Shown one piece after another: positions 1 to 8,575 of a DNA stretch of 64,000 bases. Position numbers and translations under genes: made by a program. The stretch spans positions 682,001 to 746,000 of the forward strand of contig CAWCBH010000003.1 in assembly GCA_963793785.1 (NCBI GenBank). The letters are read 5' to 3'. The number at the start of each line of letters is the position of its first letter. Positions within the stretch are counted from its first letter, which is position 1. This DNA is from CAWCBH01 sp963793785 (GTDB lineage Bacteria; Actinomycetota; Thermoleophilia; Solirubrobacterales; 70-9). The notes under the pieces were generated by a model. The model had not been told where the DNA came from and did not search any database. It was given only the letters and a program-made list of their open reading frames with translations.

Positions 1-473
1 ACAGCCCGGTCGCGGCGACGGTCGTCGCGATCTCGTCCATCCGGCCGGCCCGCGCCAGCCGCACGCGTTCCTCGAACACGGGCGCCGCCTCGGGGCGCCA
101 GGCCAGAGCGCCCCCGCACAGGGCCAGGGCCCAGACCCTGTCCCCGAGCAGGATCGCGGCGCGCTGGGCGACCATGCAGCCGACCGAGTGCCCGACCAGG
201 GCCGCTCGCTCGACCCCCAGCCCGTCGAGCAGCCCGACGAGGTCCGCGGCCCAGCCGTCGACGGAGTAAGGGCCGTCGGGCTTGCTGCTGCGCCCGGCGC
301 CCCGCTGGTCGAAGGCGACGCCGCGCCAGCCACGCGCCCGGCATTCCTCGAGCTGGGCCAGCCAGCCGTTCGCCGAGCCGCCGAGCCCGTGGACCCAGAG
401 CCACCGCCGAGCCCGCTGCTTCGGTGTCCTCGTAGGCGAGGGTGATCTCGCCGACCCGGATTCGCTCCGCCAT
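1..473 (-). CDS. alpha/beta hydrolase, partial, apparent frameshift
   Basis: Probable alpha/beta-hydrolase fold enzyme; its C-terminus lies beyond the window edge. ATG at 473 lies 10 nt after the hyuB stop. The first 20 codons (MAERIRVGEITLAYEDT) run in one frame. The hydrolase body then continues in the +1 frame from about position 403: an oxyanion-hole region WVHGLGGSANGW, a FDQRGAGRSSKPDGPYS stretch typical of the family, and a nucleophile elbow ALVGHSVGCMVAQRAA with GHSVG in place of GxSxG. One base is in excess, or two are missing, between about 403 and 420. Downstream of hyuA-hyuB it may serve the same catabolic unit, but its substrate is unknown. Confidence 0.7.
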   Translation of the reverse strand, partial: MAERIRVGEITLAYEDTEAAGSAVALGPRARRLGERLAGPARGMPGAWLARRRLRPAGRRAQQQARRPLLRRRLGRGPRRAARRAGGRASGPGRALGRLHGRPARRDPARGQGLGPGPVRGRSGLAPRGGARVRGTRAAGAGRPDGRDRDDRRRDRA

Positions 474-483
474 CGCCGAAACG

Positions 484-2001
484 CTAGCCCGGTTTGCCCC
501 AGCCGCCGCCGCCGGGGGTCTCGATCCGCAGCACGTCGCCCGGCTCGAGGCTGCCCTCGCATTTGGCGGGCAGCCGTTCGCCGTTGTGGAGGTTGAGCCC
601 GGGTGCGCCGTCGCCGCCACCGTTACCGCCGCGAGGGGGATGCCGGCGGCGCTCGGTGATCAGCGTGAAGTCCATCGCCGTCAGCGCTTCCAGCTCGCGG
701 ACTATCCCGTCGCCGCCGCGGTGGCGGCCGGCGCCGCCGCTGTCGCGCCGCAGCGAGAGCTCGCGGACCCGCAGGGGGAACTCGGTCTCCAGGGCCTCGA
801 TCGGAGTGTTGAGGGTGTTCGACATCGCCACGTGGATCGCGCTCGGTCCGTCCGCGTCCGGGCAGGCTCCCTGACCTCCGGCCAGGGTCTCGTAGTAGGT
901 GAAGGCGTCGTTGGCGAGCGTGAGGTTGTTCATCGTTCCCTGGCCCTGCGCCGGACCCGAGCGGGCCTCCGACAGCGCTGCGATGACGAGGTCGGCGACG
1001 CGGCTTGACGTCTCGACGTTTCCCGCCGCCACAGCCGCCGGCGGCTGTGCATTCAACAAGCAACCCTCGGGCGCGCAGATCTCGATCGGCCGGTAGGCGC
1101 CGGCCGACGGCGGCGCATCGGGGTCGGTCATCACCCGCACCGCGAAGTAGGCGGCGGACTTGGTCACCGAGAGCGGGCAGTTGAGATTTCCCTCCACCTG
1201 GGAATCGGTGCCGGCGAAGTCGAGAATCAGCCCCTCACCTTCGATCGTCGCGGCTACGCGCAAGGAGACATCCCGACTCGATCCGTCCGCGTCCGCCTCC
1301 ATCAGATCCGCGGCCTCGTAGGTCCCGTCTGGCAGCTCGCCAAGCGCGGCTCGGGTACGCCGCTCGGCGTAGTCGAGGATCGCATCGAGCCCGTCCGCGA
1401 GGGTCTCGGCCCCGAATCGCTTGACCAGCTCGGCGAGCCGCAGCTCGCCGACCCGGTTCGCGGCCAGCTGGGCCCGCAGGTCGGCGAGGCGCTGGCGAGG
1501 GGAGCGCATCCGACCGGCGAGGTCAGCGAGCGTCCGGTCGTCGGCGCGGGTGGGAGGGATGACGACGCCTTCGTCCTGCAGCCGCCTCGACCCGGCCGGC
1601 ATGCCGCCGGGGGCCGGGCCGCCGACATCGGCGTGATGGGCCCGGCTGGCCGCGAACCCGATCAGGCGGTCGGCATCGAAGACCGGGCTGACGACGGTGA
1701 TGTCGGGCAGGTGCGTTCCGCCTTCGTAGGGGTCGTTGAGGATCCAGGCCCCGCCCGCCCGTTGCTCGCGGTCGAGGATCGCCGCCACCGCCTCGGGCAT
1801 CGATCCGAGGTGGACGGGGATGTGCTCAGCCTGCATCACCATCTCGCCGCGGCGGTCGAAGAGCGCGGTCGAGCAGTCGCGGCGCTCCTTGATGTTGGCC
1901 GAGTGCGAGGCCCGGATCAGCACCGCGCCCATCTCCTCGCAGGCGGCGCGCAGGGCGCCGGCCAGGACCTGGAGGGTGATCGGGTCGATCCGCTCGCTCA
2001 T
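484..2001 (-). CDS. hyuB: hydantoinase B / oxoprolinase family protein
   Basis: A 505-residue protein of the HyuB (hydantoinase_B, PF02538) family, the partner subunit of HyuA in ATP-dependent N-methylhydantoinase, 5-oxoprolinase and acetone carboxylase-like enzymes. Family features: the N-terminal MSERIDPITLQVLAGALRAACEEMG, the HxDVGG-type stretch SRAHHADVGGPAPGGMP, the NDPYEGGTHLPD motif, and the C-terminal GGGGWG. Length is usual for a stand-alone subunit. It lies downstream of hyuA, separated by a 68-bp repeat unit that creates a mini-ORF; the ATG overlaps the stop of that mini-ORF (ATGA). The exact substrate cannot be told from sequence. Confidence 0.92.
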   Translation of the reverse strand: MSERIDPITLQVLAGALRAACEEMGAVLIRASHSANIKERRDCSTALFDRRGEMVMQAEHIPVHLGSMPEAVAAILDREQRAGGAWILNDPYEGGTHLPDITVVSPVFDADRLIGFAASRAHHADVGGPAPGGMPAGSRRLQDEGVVIPPTRADDRTLADLAGRMRSPRQRLADLRAQLAANRVGELRLAELVKRFGAETLADGLDAILDYAERRTRAALGELPDGTYEAADLMEADADGSSRDVSLRVAATIEGEGLILDFAGTDSQVEGNLNCPLSVTKSAAYFAVRVMTDPDAPPSAGAYRPIEICAPEGCLLNAQPPAAVAAGNVETSSRVADLVIAALSEARSGPAQGQGTMNNLTLANDAFTYYETLAGGQGACPDADGPSAIHVAMSNTLNTPIEALETEFPLRVRELSLRRDSGGAGRHRGGDGIVRELEALTAMDFTLITERRRHPPRGGNGGGDGAPGLNLHNGERLPAKCEGSLEPGDVLRIETPGGGGWGKPG

Positions 2002-2074
2002 TGCACATCCTCGCGCTTCGCTCGCTCGCGCGGAATCAGATCAAGACGCTCGCTCGCTGCCGCGCTCATTGCAC
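1995..2074 (-). repeat. 68-bp mini-ORF repeat, copy 1 (with 12-bp direct repeats)
   Basis: The hyuA-hyuB junction holds an extra 68-bp unit bounded by exact 12-bp direct repeats, GTGCAATGAGCG on the minus strand, at 1995-2006 and 2063-2074. Its 3' half (TTCCGCGCGAGCGAGCGAAG and following) is nearly identical to the ctaD-Usp junction at 51796-51867. Removing one 68-bp unit restores a plain ATGA overlap between hyuA and hyuB. The direct repeats look like a target-site duplication, which is inference. Confidence 0.75.
1998..2069 (-). CDS. possible 23-residue mini-ORF inside the repeat
   Basis: The frame starts with an ATG that overlaps the hyuA stop (ATGA) and ends with a TGA that overlaps the hyuB start (ATGA). 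The peptide begins MSAAASERLDLI and ends PRERAKREDVQ; it is strongly basic with acidic residues mixed in. The copy at 51796-51867 has the same length and the same PRERAKRED core. It might keep ribosomes coupled across the inserted repeat, or be a by-product of it. There is no direct proof of translation. Confidence 0.4.
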   Translation of the reverse strand: MSAAASERLDLIPRERAKREDVQ

Positions 2075-4045
2075 CTGCTCGGCGACGATCGTCCCCGCCC
2101 CGTCGACCTCGGCCTGCCACCCGCCCGGCAACACGAACGTCGCCTCGGGAAGCTCGAAGATCGCCGGGCCCTCGGCGCCGGTGCCTGCGGCCGGATCGCC
2201 ACGCAGGATCCGGGTTTCGACCCATTCGCCGTCGAAGTGGGCCTTGCGATCGCCCTCCTCGACCCCCTCGCCGGAAGCGGCCCGCGGCTGCAGGCGCGGA
2301 CCGTCCGAGACCGTCGCCAGGCGAATGTCGACCAGCTCGACCTCACCGTCGCTGTCGCGGTAGCCGTAGCGCTCCTCGTGGGCGGCGGCGAAGCGCTCCG
2401 CCAGATCGCCGGGATCCGGGTCGACCGGGCCTGGAACCGCCAGCTCGAATGCCTGGCCCCGGTAGCGCATCTCGAAGCTCACTTCGGGCCGACCGCCGGC
2501 GAGACCCGCGCCGGTGCGTTCGATCAACCCGGCGACCTCTTCCTCGATTCGCTCCGCGACCAGGTCGTCGCCGCTCAGCAGCACCGTCTTCGCGGTGTCG
2601 CGGCGGCGATCCGAGGCGCAGAGGCCCAAAGCCGAGAGGACGCCACCCGCCCGCGGACAGAGGATTCTCCGGACGCCCAGCTCGGCGGCCAGCGCCGCCG
2701 CGTGCATCGGCCCAGCGCCGCCGAAGGGCAAGAGCGCGAAGCGGCGCGGGTCGACGCCGCGCTCGACGGTGACGACCCGCAGGGCTCGCAGCATCTCCTG
2801 GTTTGCGACCCGCACGATCCCCTCCGCGGTCTCGGTCTCCGAGAGGCCGAGCTCGTCGCCGAGATCGGCGACGGCGCGCCGCGCCGCCTCGGCGTCCAAG
2901 CCGACGCCCCCGGCCAGCTCCGAGCCGGGCGGGAGGTAGCCCAGCAGGAGGTTGGCATCGGTGACCGTGGGTGTGGTGCCGCCGCGTCCGTAACAGGCGG
3001 GCCCGGGGTCCGCCCCCGCCGAGTGCGGTCCGACCCGCAGGGCCCCGCCGGGGTCGCGCCAGCCGATCGACCCGCCGCCGGCGCCGACGGTGTGCACGTC
3101 GACCATCGGCAGCTGGATCACCCTGCCCCCGATCCGGCGCGAATCGGTGCGGCGGACCCGGCCGCCCTCGACCACGCAGACGTCGCATGAGGTGCCGCCC
3201 ATGTCGAAGCCCAGTGCGTCGCCGTCCCCGGACAGCGTCGCCAGCAGCCCGGCTCCGACGGCTCCGCCCGCCGGACCCGAGAGGATGCTCCAGGCGCCAG
3301 ATCGCGCTGCCTCCTCGGCCTCGGCGACCCCGCCGCTGGACTGCATGATCAGCGGTTGCGGCAGGCCCCGCTCGCTTGCCGCGTCGCCGAGGCGACCGAG
3401 GTAGGCGCCCAGCAGCGGCGACAGATAGGCGTCGATGACGGTGGTCGAGCAGCGCTCGTACTCGCGAAAGCGCGGCAGCACCTCGTGGGAGGCGGAGACG
3501 TGGAGGTCCGGCATCGCCTCGCGAAGCCGCGCCGCGATGCGTGCCTCATGCGAGGGATCCAGGTAGGAGAAGAGCAGGCAGATCGCCACCGCCTCCGGAT
3601 CCGATTCCCGCAGCTGCGCGGCCAGTCGCTCGACCTCGGCCTCGTCCAGGTCCTCGACAGCGCCGTCCGGCCCGATCCGCTCTTTGGCCTCGAACCGAAG
3701 CTCGTCGTCGACCAGTGGCTGCGGCTTCGGCGCGCAGAGCCGGTAGAGCTGAGGCCGGTCCTGGCGGGCGATCTCCAGCAGGTCGGAGAACCCCTGGGTC
3801 GCGATCAGCGCGGTGCGGGCGCCCCGTTCCTCGAGCAGGGCGTTGGTGCCGACCGTCATCCCGTGCGCGAATGCCTCGACCTGCCCGGCTTTCGCGTCCG
3901 CCTTGCCCAGCACGGCTTCGATCCCGGAGATCACTCCCTGTGACTGGTCCTGCGGGGTGCTGGGGACCTTGGCCGTATGAAGCTGTTCGCCGTCGAAGAG
4001 GACGGCGTCGGTGAAGGTGCCTCCTACGTCGACCCCGAGCAGCAC
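2066..4045 (-). CDS. hyuA: hydantoinase A / oxoprolinase family protein
   Basis: A 659-residue protein of the HyuA family (Hydant_A_N plus Hydantoinase_A), the ATP-binding half of N-methylhydantoinase or 5-oxoprolinase-like enzymes. The actin-like phosphate motif GVDVGGTFTD is at residues 4-13. MTVGTNALLEERGARTALI follows in the N-terminal domain, then a second nucleotide-fold motif around GFDMGGTSCDV near residue 280, and VERGVDPRRFALLPFGGAGP near the C-terminal third. It is first in the hyuA-hyuB-hydrolase series on the minus strand. Likely role: ATP-driven ring opening of a cyclic amide; the substrate is unresolved. Confidence 0.92.
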   Translation of the reverse strand: MLLGVDVGGTFTDAVLFDGEQLHTAKVPSTPQDQSQGVISGIEAVLGKADAKAGQVEAFAHGMTVGTNALLEERGARTALIATQGFSDLLEIARQDRPQLYRLCAPKPQPLVDDELRFEAKERIGPDGAVEDLDEAEVERLAAQLRESDPEAVAICLLFSYLDPSHEARIAARLREAMPDLHVSASHEVLPRFREYERCSTTVIDAYLSPLLGAYLGRLGDAASERGLPQPLIMQSSGGVAEAEEAARSGAWSILSGPAGGAVGAGLLATLSGDGDALGFDMGGTSCDVCVVEGGRVRRTDSRRIGGRVIQLPMVDVHTVGAGGGSIGWRDPGGALRVGPHSAGADPGPACYGRGGTTPTVTDANLLLGYLPPGSELAGGVGLDAEAARRAVADLGDELGLSETETAEGIVRVANQEMLRALRVVTVERGVDPRRFALLPFGGAGPMHAAALAAELGVRRILCPRAGGVLSALGLCASDRRRDTAKTVLLSGDDLVAERIEEEVAGLIERTGAGLAGGRPEVSFEMRYRGQAFELAVPGPVDPDPGDLAERFAAAHEERYGYRDSDGEVELVDIRLATVSDGPRLQPRAASGEGVEEGDRKAHFDGEWVETRILRGDPAAGTGAEGPAIFELPEATFVLPGGWQAEVDGAGTIVAEQVQ

Positions 4046-4127
4046 GGCACCACGCTACCTCGGGAGCCTCGGCAGCCGACTCGCGAAGAGTCAGACAGAG
4101 ACGCTCGCCGGCTGCCTCGAACCACTG

Positions 4128-4166
4128 CCGCGCACGTCCTCCGCTATCGCGTCCGGACGTGCGCGG
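4128..4166 (-). terminator. 12-bp perfect hairpin, terminator-like
   Basis: CCGCGCACGTCC at 4128-4139 and GGACGTGCGCGG at 4155-4166 form a perfect 12-bp stem with a 15-nt loop. It starts 21 nt past the stop of the minus-strand gene ending at 4187 and lies before hyuA. There is no T-tract, as is common for hairpins at actinobacterial gene ends. It could also be a DNA-level dyad. Confidence 0.45.
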
Positions 4167-4186
4167 GTGATCGAGCTACGGTCGAG

Positions 4187-4609
4187 CTACGCCGCGACCG
4201 GAGTCGCTTCGAGCGGCTCCTCGAGGTGCTTGTGTGACGGACAGTAGTCGCGGCCCGGCAGCGGCTCCCGCTGGCAGGGCGTGCCCTTGCGCGTCGAGGC
4301 CCGGCACTGGCGCGGAAGGCCGTCGAGACCGAGCTCGGCCGGCATCTTCTCGAAGTAATCGACAGCGAGCCTGACGTTGCTGTCGATCACCTTGTAGACG
4401 TAGAGCTGATCGCTGATCGGAAAGTGCGTTCGCACCTGGCTGAACAGCGAGCGCGCCGGGCGCGCGAAATAGCGGCGGTCGTGCGCGAGACGCTCCATCG
4501 TGGTCTCGCATGCCTCCAGGACCTCCTGCCGTGGCGACCGTTCTGCGCGTTGCGAGTCGATCACCCGCGGAGCAAGCTCGCGGTAGATCGAGCGGCTGAA
4601 TCGATACAT
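4187..4609 (-). CDS. small protein with C-terminal Cys/His zinc-binding motif
   Basis: About 140 residues from ATG 4609, chosen because GGAGGGG lies 9-10 nt upstream; an open upstream frame to 4693 has no such site. The N-terminal 90 residues are helical and basic (MYRFSRSIYRELAPRVI and following) without a recognised fold. The C-terminus has CRASTRKGTPCQRE...GRDYCPSHK, a C-x9-C-x10-C-x2-H pattern resembling the short CxxTxKGxPC...YCxxH zinc-binding motif found at protein ends in many bacteria. Function unknown. It is a single gene between hyuA and nadB. Confidence 0.7.
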   Translation of the reverse strand: MYRFSRSIYRELAPRVIDSQRAERSPRQEVLEACETTMERLAHDRRYFARPARSLFSQVRTHFPISDQLYVYKVIDSNVRLAVDYFEKMPAELGLDGLPRQCRASTRKGTPCQREPLPGRDYCPSHKHLEEPLEATPVAA

Positions 4610-4774
4610 CTCCGTATACCCCTCCGTAGTTGCCCTTTTGCTGCCCCGGGAGTCCTTTCCCGCCCAGGACGGCCCGCAGTATCCAAGAGGCATATGAAGC
4701 GAGATCGGCTCAATGTTAAGGGCGCATTAATCGATTTTAGGTAGGAGGATTGCCGAGGCCGGCCACGACGGTTC

Positions 4775-6217
4775 TCAGCCCCAATGCTCGCTTCGAAGCT
4801 CGCCGCCGGCGACCTGGACGAAGTGCACCCCGTCGAGCCGGGGGTCGGTCTCGGGCGCGTCGAAGCGCCGGTGCCCGCCGCGCGACTCGCGTCGGGCGAG
4901 CGCGCTGGCGGCGATCGACGCGGCCAGCGGATGCGGGCTTTCACGGAGCGCTCGCAGCTGCTCGGGGCGGCGCACCGGGCCGGCCAGCCGCCAGACCGCG
5001 TCACGGTCGGCCTCGGTGGGGGGCCGGAAGCGCCAGCCGCCGCTCGGTGGGACAGTGCGAGCCGGCTCGAGCTGCAGCGCCGCCGCCGCGGCTCGGCGTC
5101 CGAAGACGAAGCACTCGCTGAGCGAGTTGGAGGCAAGCCGGTTGGCGCCGTGCAATCCGCAGCACGAGCACTCGCCGACCGCCAGCAGACCGGCGAGCGA
5201 CGAGCGGCCGTCGAGATCGACCGCGACGCCGCCCATCACGTAGTGGGCCGCCGGCGCCACCGGCACCGGGGCGCGGCGGGCGTCGAGCCCGGCCTCCGCG
5301 ATCGCCGAGAACACGCTCGGGAAACGGGCCGGGTCGACCGCCCTCATGTCGAGGAGCACGTGCGGGGTGCCGTCGGCGGCCATTCGGTCGAGGACCGCCG
5401 CGGTCACCGCATCGCGGGGCGCCAGCTCATCGGTGAAGCGGCGCCCGGACGCGTCCAGCAGGGTTGCGCCCTCGCCGCGCACCGCCTCGGTCACCAGGCG
5501 GCCGTCGAAGCGCGTTCCCGGCAGCTCCAGGGCGGTGGGGTGGAACTGGCAGAACTCGAGGTCTGCGAGCTGCGCAGCCGCTGCCTGGGCGAGCGAGAGG
5601 CCGGCGCCGATCGCCCCCCAGGGGTTTGTTGTCCGGCCCCACAGCGCCGCCGCGCCGCCGGTGGCGAGGATCGTCGCCGAGGCGGCTACGGCGCCGCTCT
5701 CGGTGATTGCTCCGTGGCAACGCTCCTCGTCGCTCCATAGGGCCACCACGGAGGTCTCCTCCCGAACATCGACCTTCCTCTCGGCCGACACGAGCCTTGC
5801 CAGGGTGCCGGTCAGCTCGCGTCCGGTCTGGCTCCCCCCCGCGTGCACGATCCGTCGTCGCGTGTGCCCGCCCTCGAGGCCGAGGGCCAGCTCGCCGTCG
5901 GGTCCGGTATCGAAGCGCACCCCGCGCCGGCGCAGCTCGGCGACCGCTGCCGGCGCCTCGGCCACCAGGACCCGCACCGCGGACGGCCGGCAGAGCCCAC
6001 GGCCGGCGGCGATCGTGTCGGCCGCGTGCTGCTCGGGCGAGTCGCCCGGCTCGAGCGCAGCCGCCAGCCCGCCCTGGGCCCAGAAGCTGGCGCTCTCGGT
6101 GAGCGGCTTTCGCGACAGCAGGCAGACCGAAGCACCCGCCTCGGCGGCGCACAGCGCGGTCCACAGCCCCGCCGCCCCCGCGCCCACCACCACGACGTCG
6201 TAGCGGTCCGCGCTCAA
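4775..6217 (-). CDS. nadB: L-aspartate oxidase
   Basis: A 480-residue flavoenzyme that oxidises L-aspartate to iminoaspartate, the first step of de novo NAD synthesis. The FAD Rossmann motif VVVVGAGAAGL is at residues 8-18. SFWAQGGLAAAL follows, as in NadB. The fumarate-reductase-family active-site region is GLEGGHTRRRIVHAGGSQTG, and the C-terminal flavin segment is HYVMGGVAVDLDGRSS...GECSCCGLHGANRLASNSL. TTG at 6217 is the best start: it has GAGGATCG upstream and places the FAD motif near the N-terminus. nadA and nadC are not in the window. Divergent from the HDAC-like gene at 6268. Confidence 0.93.
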   Translation of the reverse strand: MSADRYDVVVVGAGAAGLWTALCAAEAGASVCLLSRKPLTESASFWAQGGLAAALEPGDSPEQHAADTIAAGRGLCRPSAVRVLVAEAPAAVAELRRRGVRFDTGPDGELALGLEGGHTRRRIVHAGGSQTGRELTGTLARLVSAERKVDVREETSVVALWSDEERCHGAITESGAVAASATILATGGAAALWGRTTNPWGAIGAGLSLAQAAAAQLADLEFCQFHPTALELPGTRFDGRLVTEAVRGEGATLLDASGRRFTDELAPRDAVTAAVLDRMAADGTPHVLLDMRAVDPARFPSVFSAIAEAGLDARRAPVPVAPAAHYVMGGVAVDLDGRSSLAGLLAVGECSCCGLHGANRLASNSLSECFVFGRRAAAAALQLEPARTVPPSGGWRFRPPTEADRDAVWRLAGPVRRPEQLRALRESPHPLAASIAASALARRESRGGHRRFDAPETDPRLDGVHFVQVAGGELRSEHWG

Positions 6218-6267
6218 GGGTTGAGGCGATCCTCGGCGGGCACGGGCGGCGGGTACGGTAGCGGCCC

Positions 6268-7275
6268 GTGGGCCTCTACTTCCGCCACCCGCTCTCCTTC
6301 GAGCACGACACCGGAGCGCATCCGGAGAACGCCGAGCGGATTCGGGCGATCGAGGAGCGCCTCGAGCGCGACGCCTGGCTGGGGATGGAAGTGCTTGAGG
6401 CCACGGCGGCCACGGCCGAGCAGCTCGAGCGGGTCCACCCCCGGTCCCATATCGAGGCAATCGAGGAGATCAGTGCTGCCGGGGGCGGCATGATCGACCT
6501 CGACACGGTCGCCAGCGGCCGCTCATACGAAGCGGCCAGGCGGGCGGCCGGAGCCGCGGCGGCCGCCGCTGAGCGGCTCGTGTCCGGTGAGGACAGGTTC
6601 GCCTTCTGCGGCCTGCGACCGCCGGGGCACCACGCGGAGCGCTCGCGGGCGATGGGCTTCTGCCTCTTCAACAACGTCGCCGTCGCCGCCACTCATGCGC
6701 TGCTGGGCTGCGGGGCAGAGCGAGTGATGATCGTCGACTGGGACGTCCACCACGGTAACGGCACCCAGGACGTCTTCTATGAGTCCGCGGAGGTGCTCTT
6801 TGCCAGCATCCATCAGCAGCCGCTCTATCCGGGCAGCGGCGATCAGGCCGAGACGGGGGCGGGGGAGGGGGTCGGGTACACCCTCAACCTGCCGGTCGCG
6901 CCGGGCGCCGGTCCGGACGAGTTCCTCTCCCTGGTCCAGCACCTGATCGTCGAGGCCGGGCGGCGATTCTCTCCCGACCTGCTGGCGGTCTCCGCCGGCT
7001 ATGACGCCCACCGCGCCGACCCGCTGGCCCAGTGCCTTCTCGACGCCGCGGCCTATGCCGACATGGCGGCCAGCCTCCGCGACCTCGCCGCCGAATTGGA
7101 GATCGGCGTCCTCGTCTGCCTCGAGGGGGGCTATGCGACCGAGGCGCTCGCGCAGTCGGTCAGCGCGACGATCTCCGCCTTCAGCGATCCGACGCTGAGG
7201 GCGCGGCGGGCTCCGCCGGAGCCGGCTGAGGAGTATCGGCGGCAGCTGCCGGAGCTCTGGTCTCGGGCCGGCTAG
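6268..7275 (+). CDS. histone deacetylase family protein (AcuC/HDAC-like)
   Basis: A 335-residue zinc amidohydrolase of the arginase/deacetylase fold. GTG start. The catalytic His pair lies in LRPPGHHAERSRAMGFCLFNN (H121, H122). Zinc ligands are D159 and H161 in VDWDVHHGNG and the Asp in SAGYDAHRADP; the LEGGY motif supplies the usual loop near the C-terminus. Bacterial relatives deacetylate acetyl-CoA synthetase, polyamines or other small acetyl amides, and the substrate cannot be assigned here. Its 3' end overlaps the convergent gene at 7181-7546 by 95 bp. Confidence 0.9.
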   Translation: MGLYFRHPLSFEHDTGAHPENAERIRAIEERLERDAWLGMEVLEATAATAEQLERVHPRSHIEAIEEISAAGGGMIDLDTVASGRSYEAARRAAGAAAAAAERLVSGEDRFAFCGLRPPGHHAERSRAMGFCLFNNVAVAATHALLGCGAERVMIVDWDVHHGNGTQDVFYESAEVLFASIHQQPLYPGSGDQAETGAGEGVGYTLNLPVAPGAGPDEFLSLVQHLIVEAGRRFSPDLLAVSAGYDAHRADPLAQCLLDAAAYADMAASLRDLAAELEIGVLVCLEGGYATEALAQSVSATISAFSDPTLRARRAPPEPAEEYRRQLPELWSRAG

Positions 7276-7546
7276 GAGCCTGGCGGGCCAGCTCGTCGAG
7301 CTCCTCCAGGGTCAAGCCCTCCTCGAGACCCCGCCGGACCAGACCCGCCTCGTCGTCGATCGCAGCGATCTCCGCGGCTTTCGACCACAGTCGGGGTCCT
7401 TCGAGATTGCTGTTGCGGTGCATCTCCAGCGCCAGGGCGCCGAGGTCGCCGAGACGCTCCTCGCGCAGTCGCTCCAGCTCGCGCAGGTGATCGCGTAGCT
7501 GCCCGCGCTCGCGGTGGCTCTGGCCGGTTCGCTTCCGTAGTCTCAT
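7181..7546 (-). CDS. small coiled-coil protein, paralogue of the upstream gene
   Basis: 121 residues. The N-terminal half is a charged helix, RELERLREERLGDLGALALEMHRNS, which repeats the LGxLxLEMxRR module of the neighbouring 342-residue protein. The C-terminal third is Ala/Pro-rich and probably disordered. Its ATG directly follows the TAG of the upstream gene, so the two are co-transcribed. Similar short helical modules occur in Thermoleophilia, but no function is known to me. The 95-bp convergent overlap with the deacetylase gene lowers confidence in its last 30 codons only slightly. Confidence 0.65.
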   Translation of the reverse strand: MRLRKRTGQSHRERGQLRDHLRELERLREERLGDLGALALEMHRNSNLEGPRLWSKAAEIAAIDDEAGLVRRGLEEGLTLEELDELARQAPSRPETRAPAAAADTPQPAPAEPAAPSASDR

Positions 7547-8575
7547 CTAGAAGTCGTCGCCGTCGGGCTGAGGAGGCTTGCGTGCCGTCTCGGCTTCGCT
7601 GCGAATCCTCGCTTCTGCTTCGGCGCGAATCCGCTCTGCCTCCTCGGCGAGCTGCCGTTCGGCTGCGTCGATTCGCTCCGCGGCGGCAACCGCCTGGGCC
7701 TCGATCTCCGTCAGCCGTTGCTCGGCGGCCTGCAGAACCCGTGATCGCTCCCGGCGTTCCATCTCCGCCACCGCCTCCGCCTTTTGCGCCCGCGCGTTTG
7801 CCTCGTTGGACCGGCGGGTCATCTCCGCCAGGGCCTCCTCGGCCTCCGCTTTGGCGGTTTCAAGCGTGGCGATCTGCTCCCTGGCGCCGTCGTCCGGCGG
7901 CGGCGCTCCTCCCGACAGCTCCGCCCGGACCTGCCGTTCCGCCTCGCGGCGCATCGCCCTCGCCTGGCCTCGCAGCCAGGCCGCCGCTGCCGATCGCGCT
8001 TCCGCAGCTCCGCGGTCGCGCTCGGAGTCGGCCTGGCCGAGGCGCTCCTCGGTCTCCTGGATCTGGCGCTGCAGCTGTTCGAGCGCCGCTGCGGCACGCT
8101 GTTGTTCGCGCTCCAGGTCCTTCTCCAGCGCCACGATCTCCGCCGCCGCGTGCTCCTCGGCGCCGCGGCGAGCCCCCTCCTCCGCCTCGCGCATCCGCCG
8201 TTCAGCCGCCTCGACATCCGCGGTCAGGTCGGCGACGCCCGCCGCACCGGCTCCGGCTATCGCCTTTTGCTCCGCGGTCGCCACCGGGGAGCCCTCGACT
8301 CCGGGATCCCGGGACGCCTCGGGCTCCGCCTTGCGGACGACCACTGCGGGTCGGTGCTCTTGTTCCGGCTCGGGATCCTCGCCGAGCTGGCGCCGTACGT
8401 TGGTGATCTCCCTTCCCAGCGCCGCCAGCTCCGAGCTCTGCCGCTCCACCGACTGCTCGTCGAACTCATTGCGCCGGTACATCTCCAGAATCAGCTCTCC
8501 GAGATCTCTCCGCTGCTGCTCTTCCCGCTCCGCCAAGTCCCGGAGCTGGCGTCGCATCGACCGCTTACCGGCCAC
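7547..8575 (-). CDS. long coiled-coil protein, function unknown
   Basis: 342 residues, almost entirely predicted coiled coil. An N-terminal module RDLAEREEQQRRDLGELILEMYRRNEFDEQSVE is followed by an acidic linker (about residues 65-110). Long heptad-rich stretches of E, A, R and Q run from about 115 to 335, and it ends with QPDGDDF. No signal peptide or membrane segment. The start overlaps the stop of the upstream glycosyltransferase by 11 nt. It resembles a structural or scaffold protein; cytoskeletal-like and DivIVA-like roles are both possible, but nothing specific supports either. Confidence 0.75.
   Translation of the reverse strand: MAGKRSMRRQLRDLAEREEQQRRDLGELILEMYRRNEFDEQSVERQSSELAALGREITNVRRQLGEDPEPEQEHRPAVVVRKAEPEASRDPGVEGSPVATAEQKAIAGAGAAGVADLTADVEAAERRMREAEEGARRGAEEHAAAEIVALEKDLEREQQRAAAALEQLQRQIQETEERLGQADSERDRGAAEARSAAAAWLRGQARAMRREAERQVRAELSGGAPPPDDGAREQIATLETAKAEAEEALAEMTRRSNEANARAQKAEAVAEMERRERSRVLQAAEQRLTEIEAQAVAAAERIDAAERQLAEEAERIRAEAEARIRSEAETARKPPQPDGDDF

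Noticed and set aside
4610..4774. AT-richer patch with ATTAATGC and TTAAC strings as a promoter
   Set aside because: No -35/-10 pair with acceptable spacing could be placed; too weak to list.
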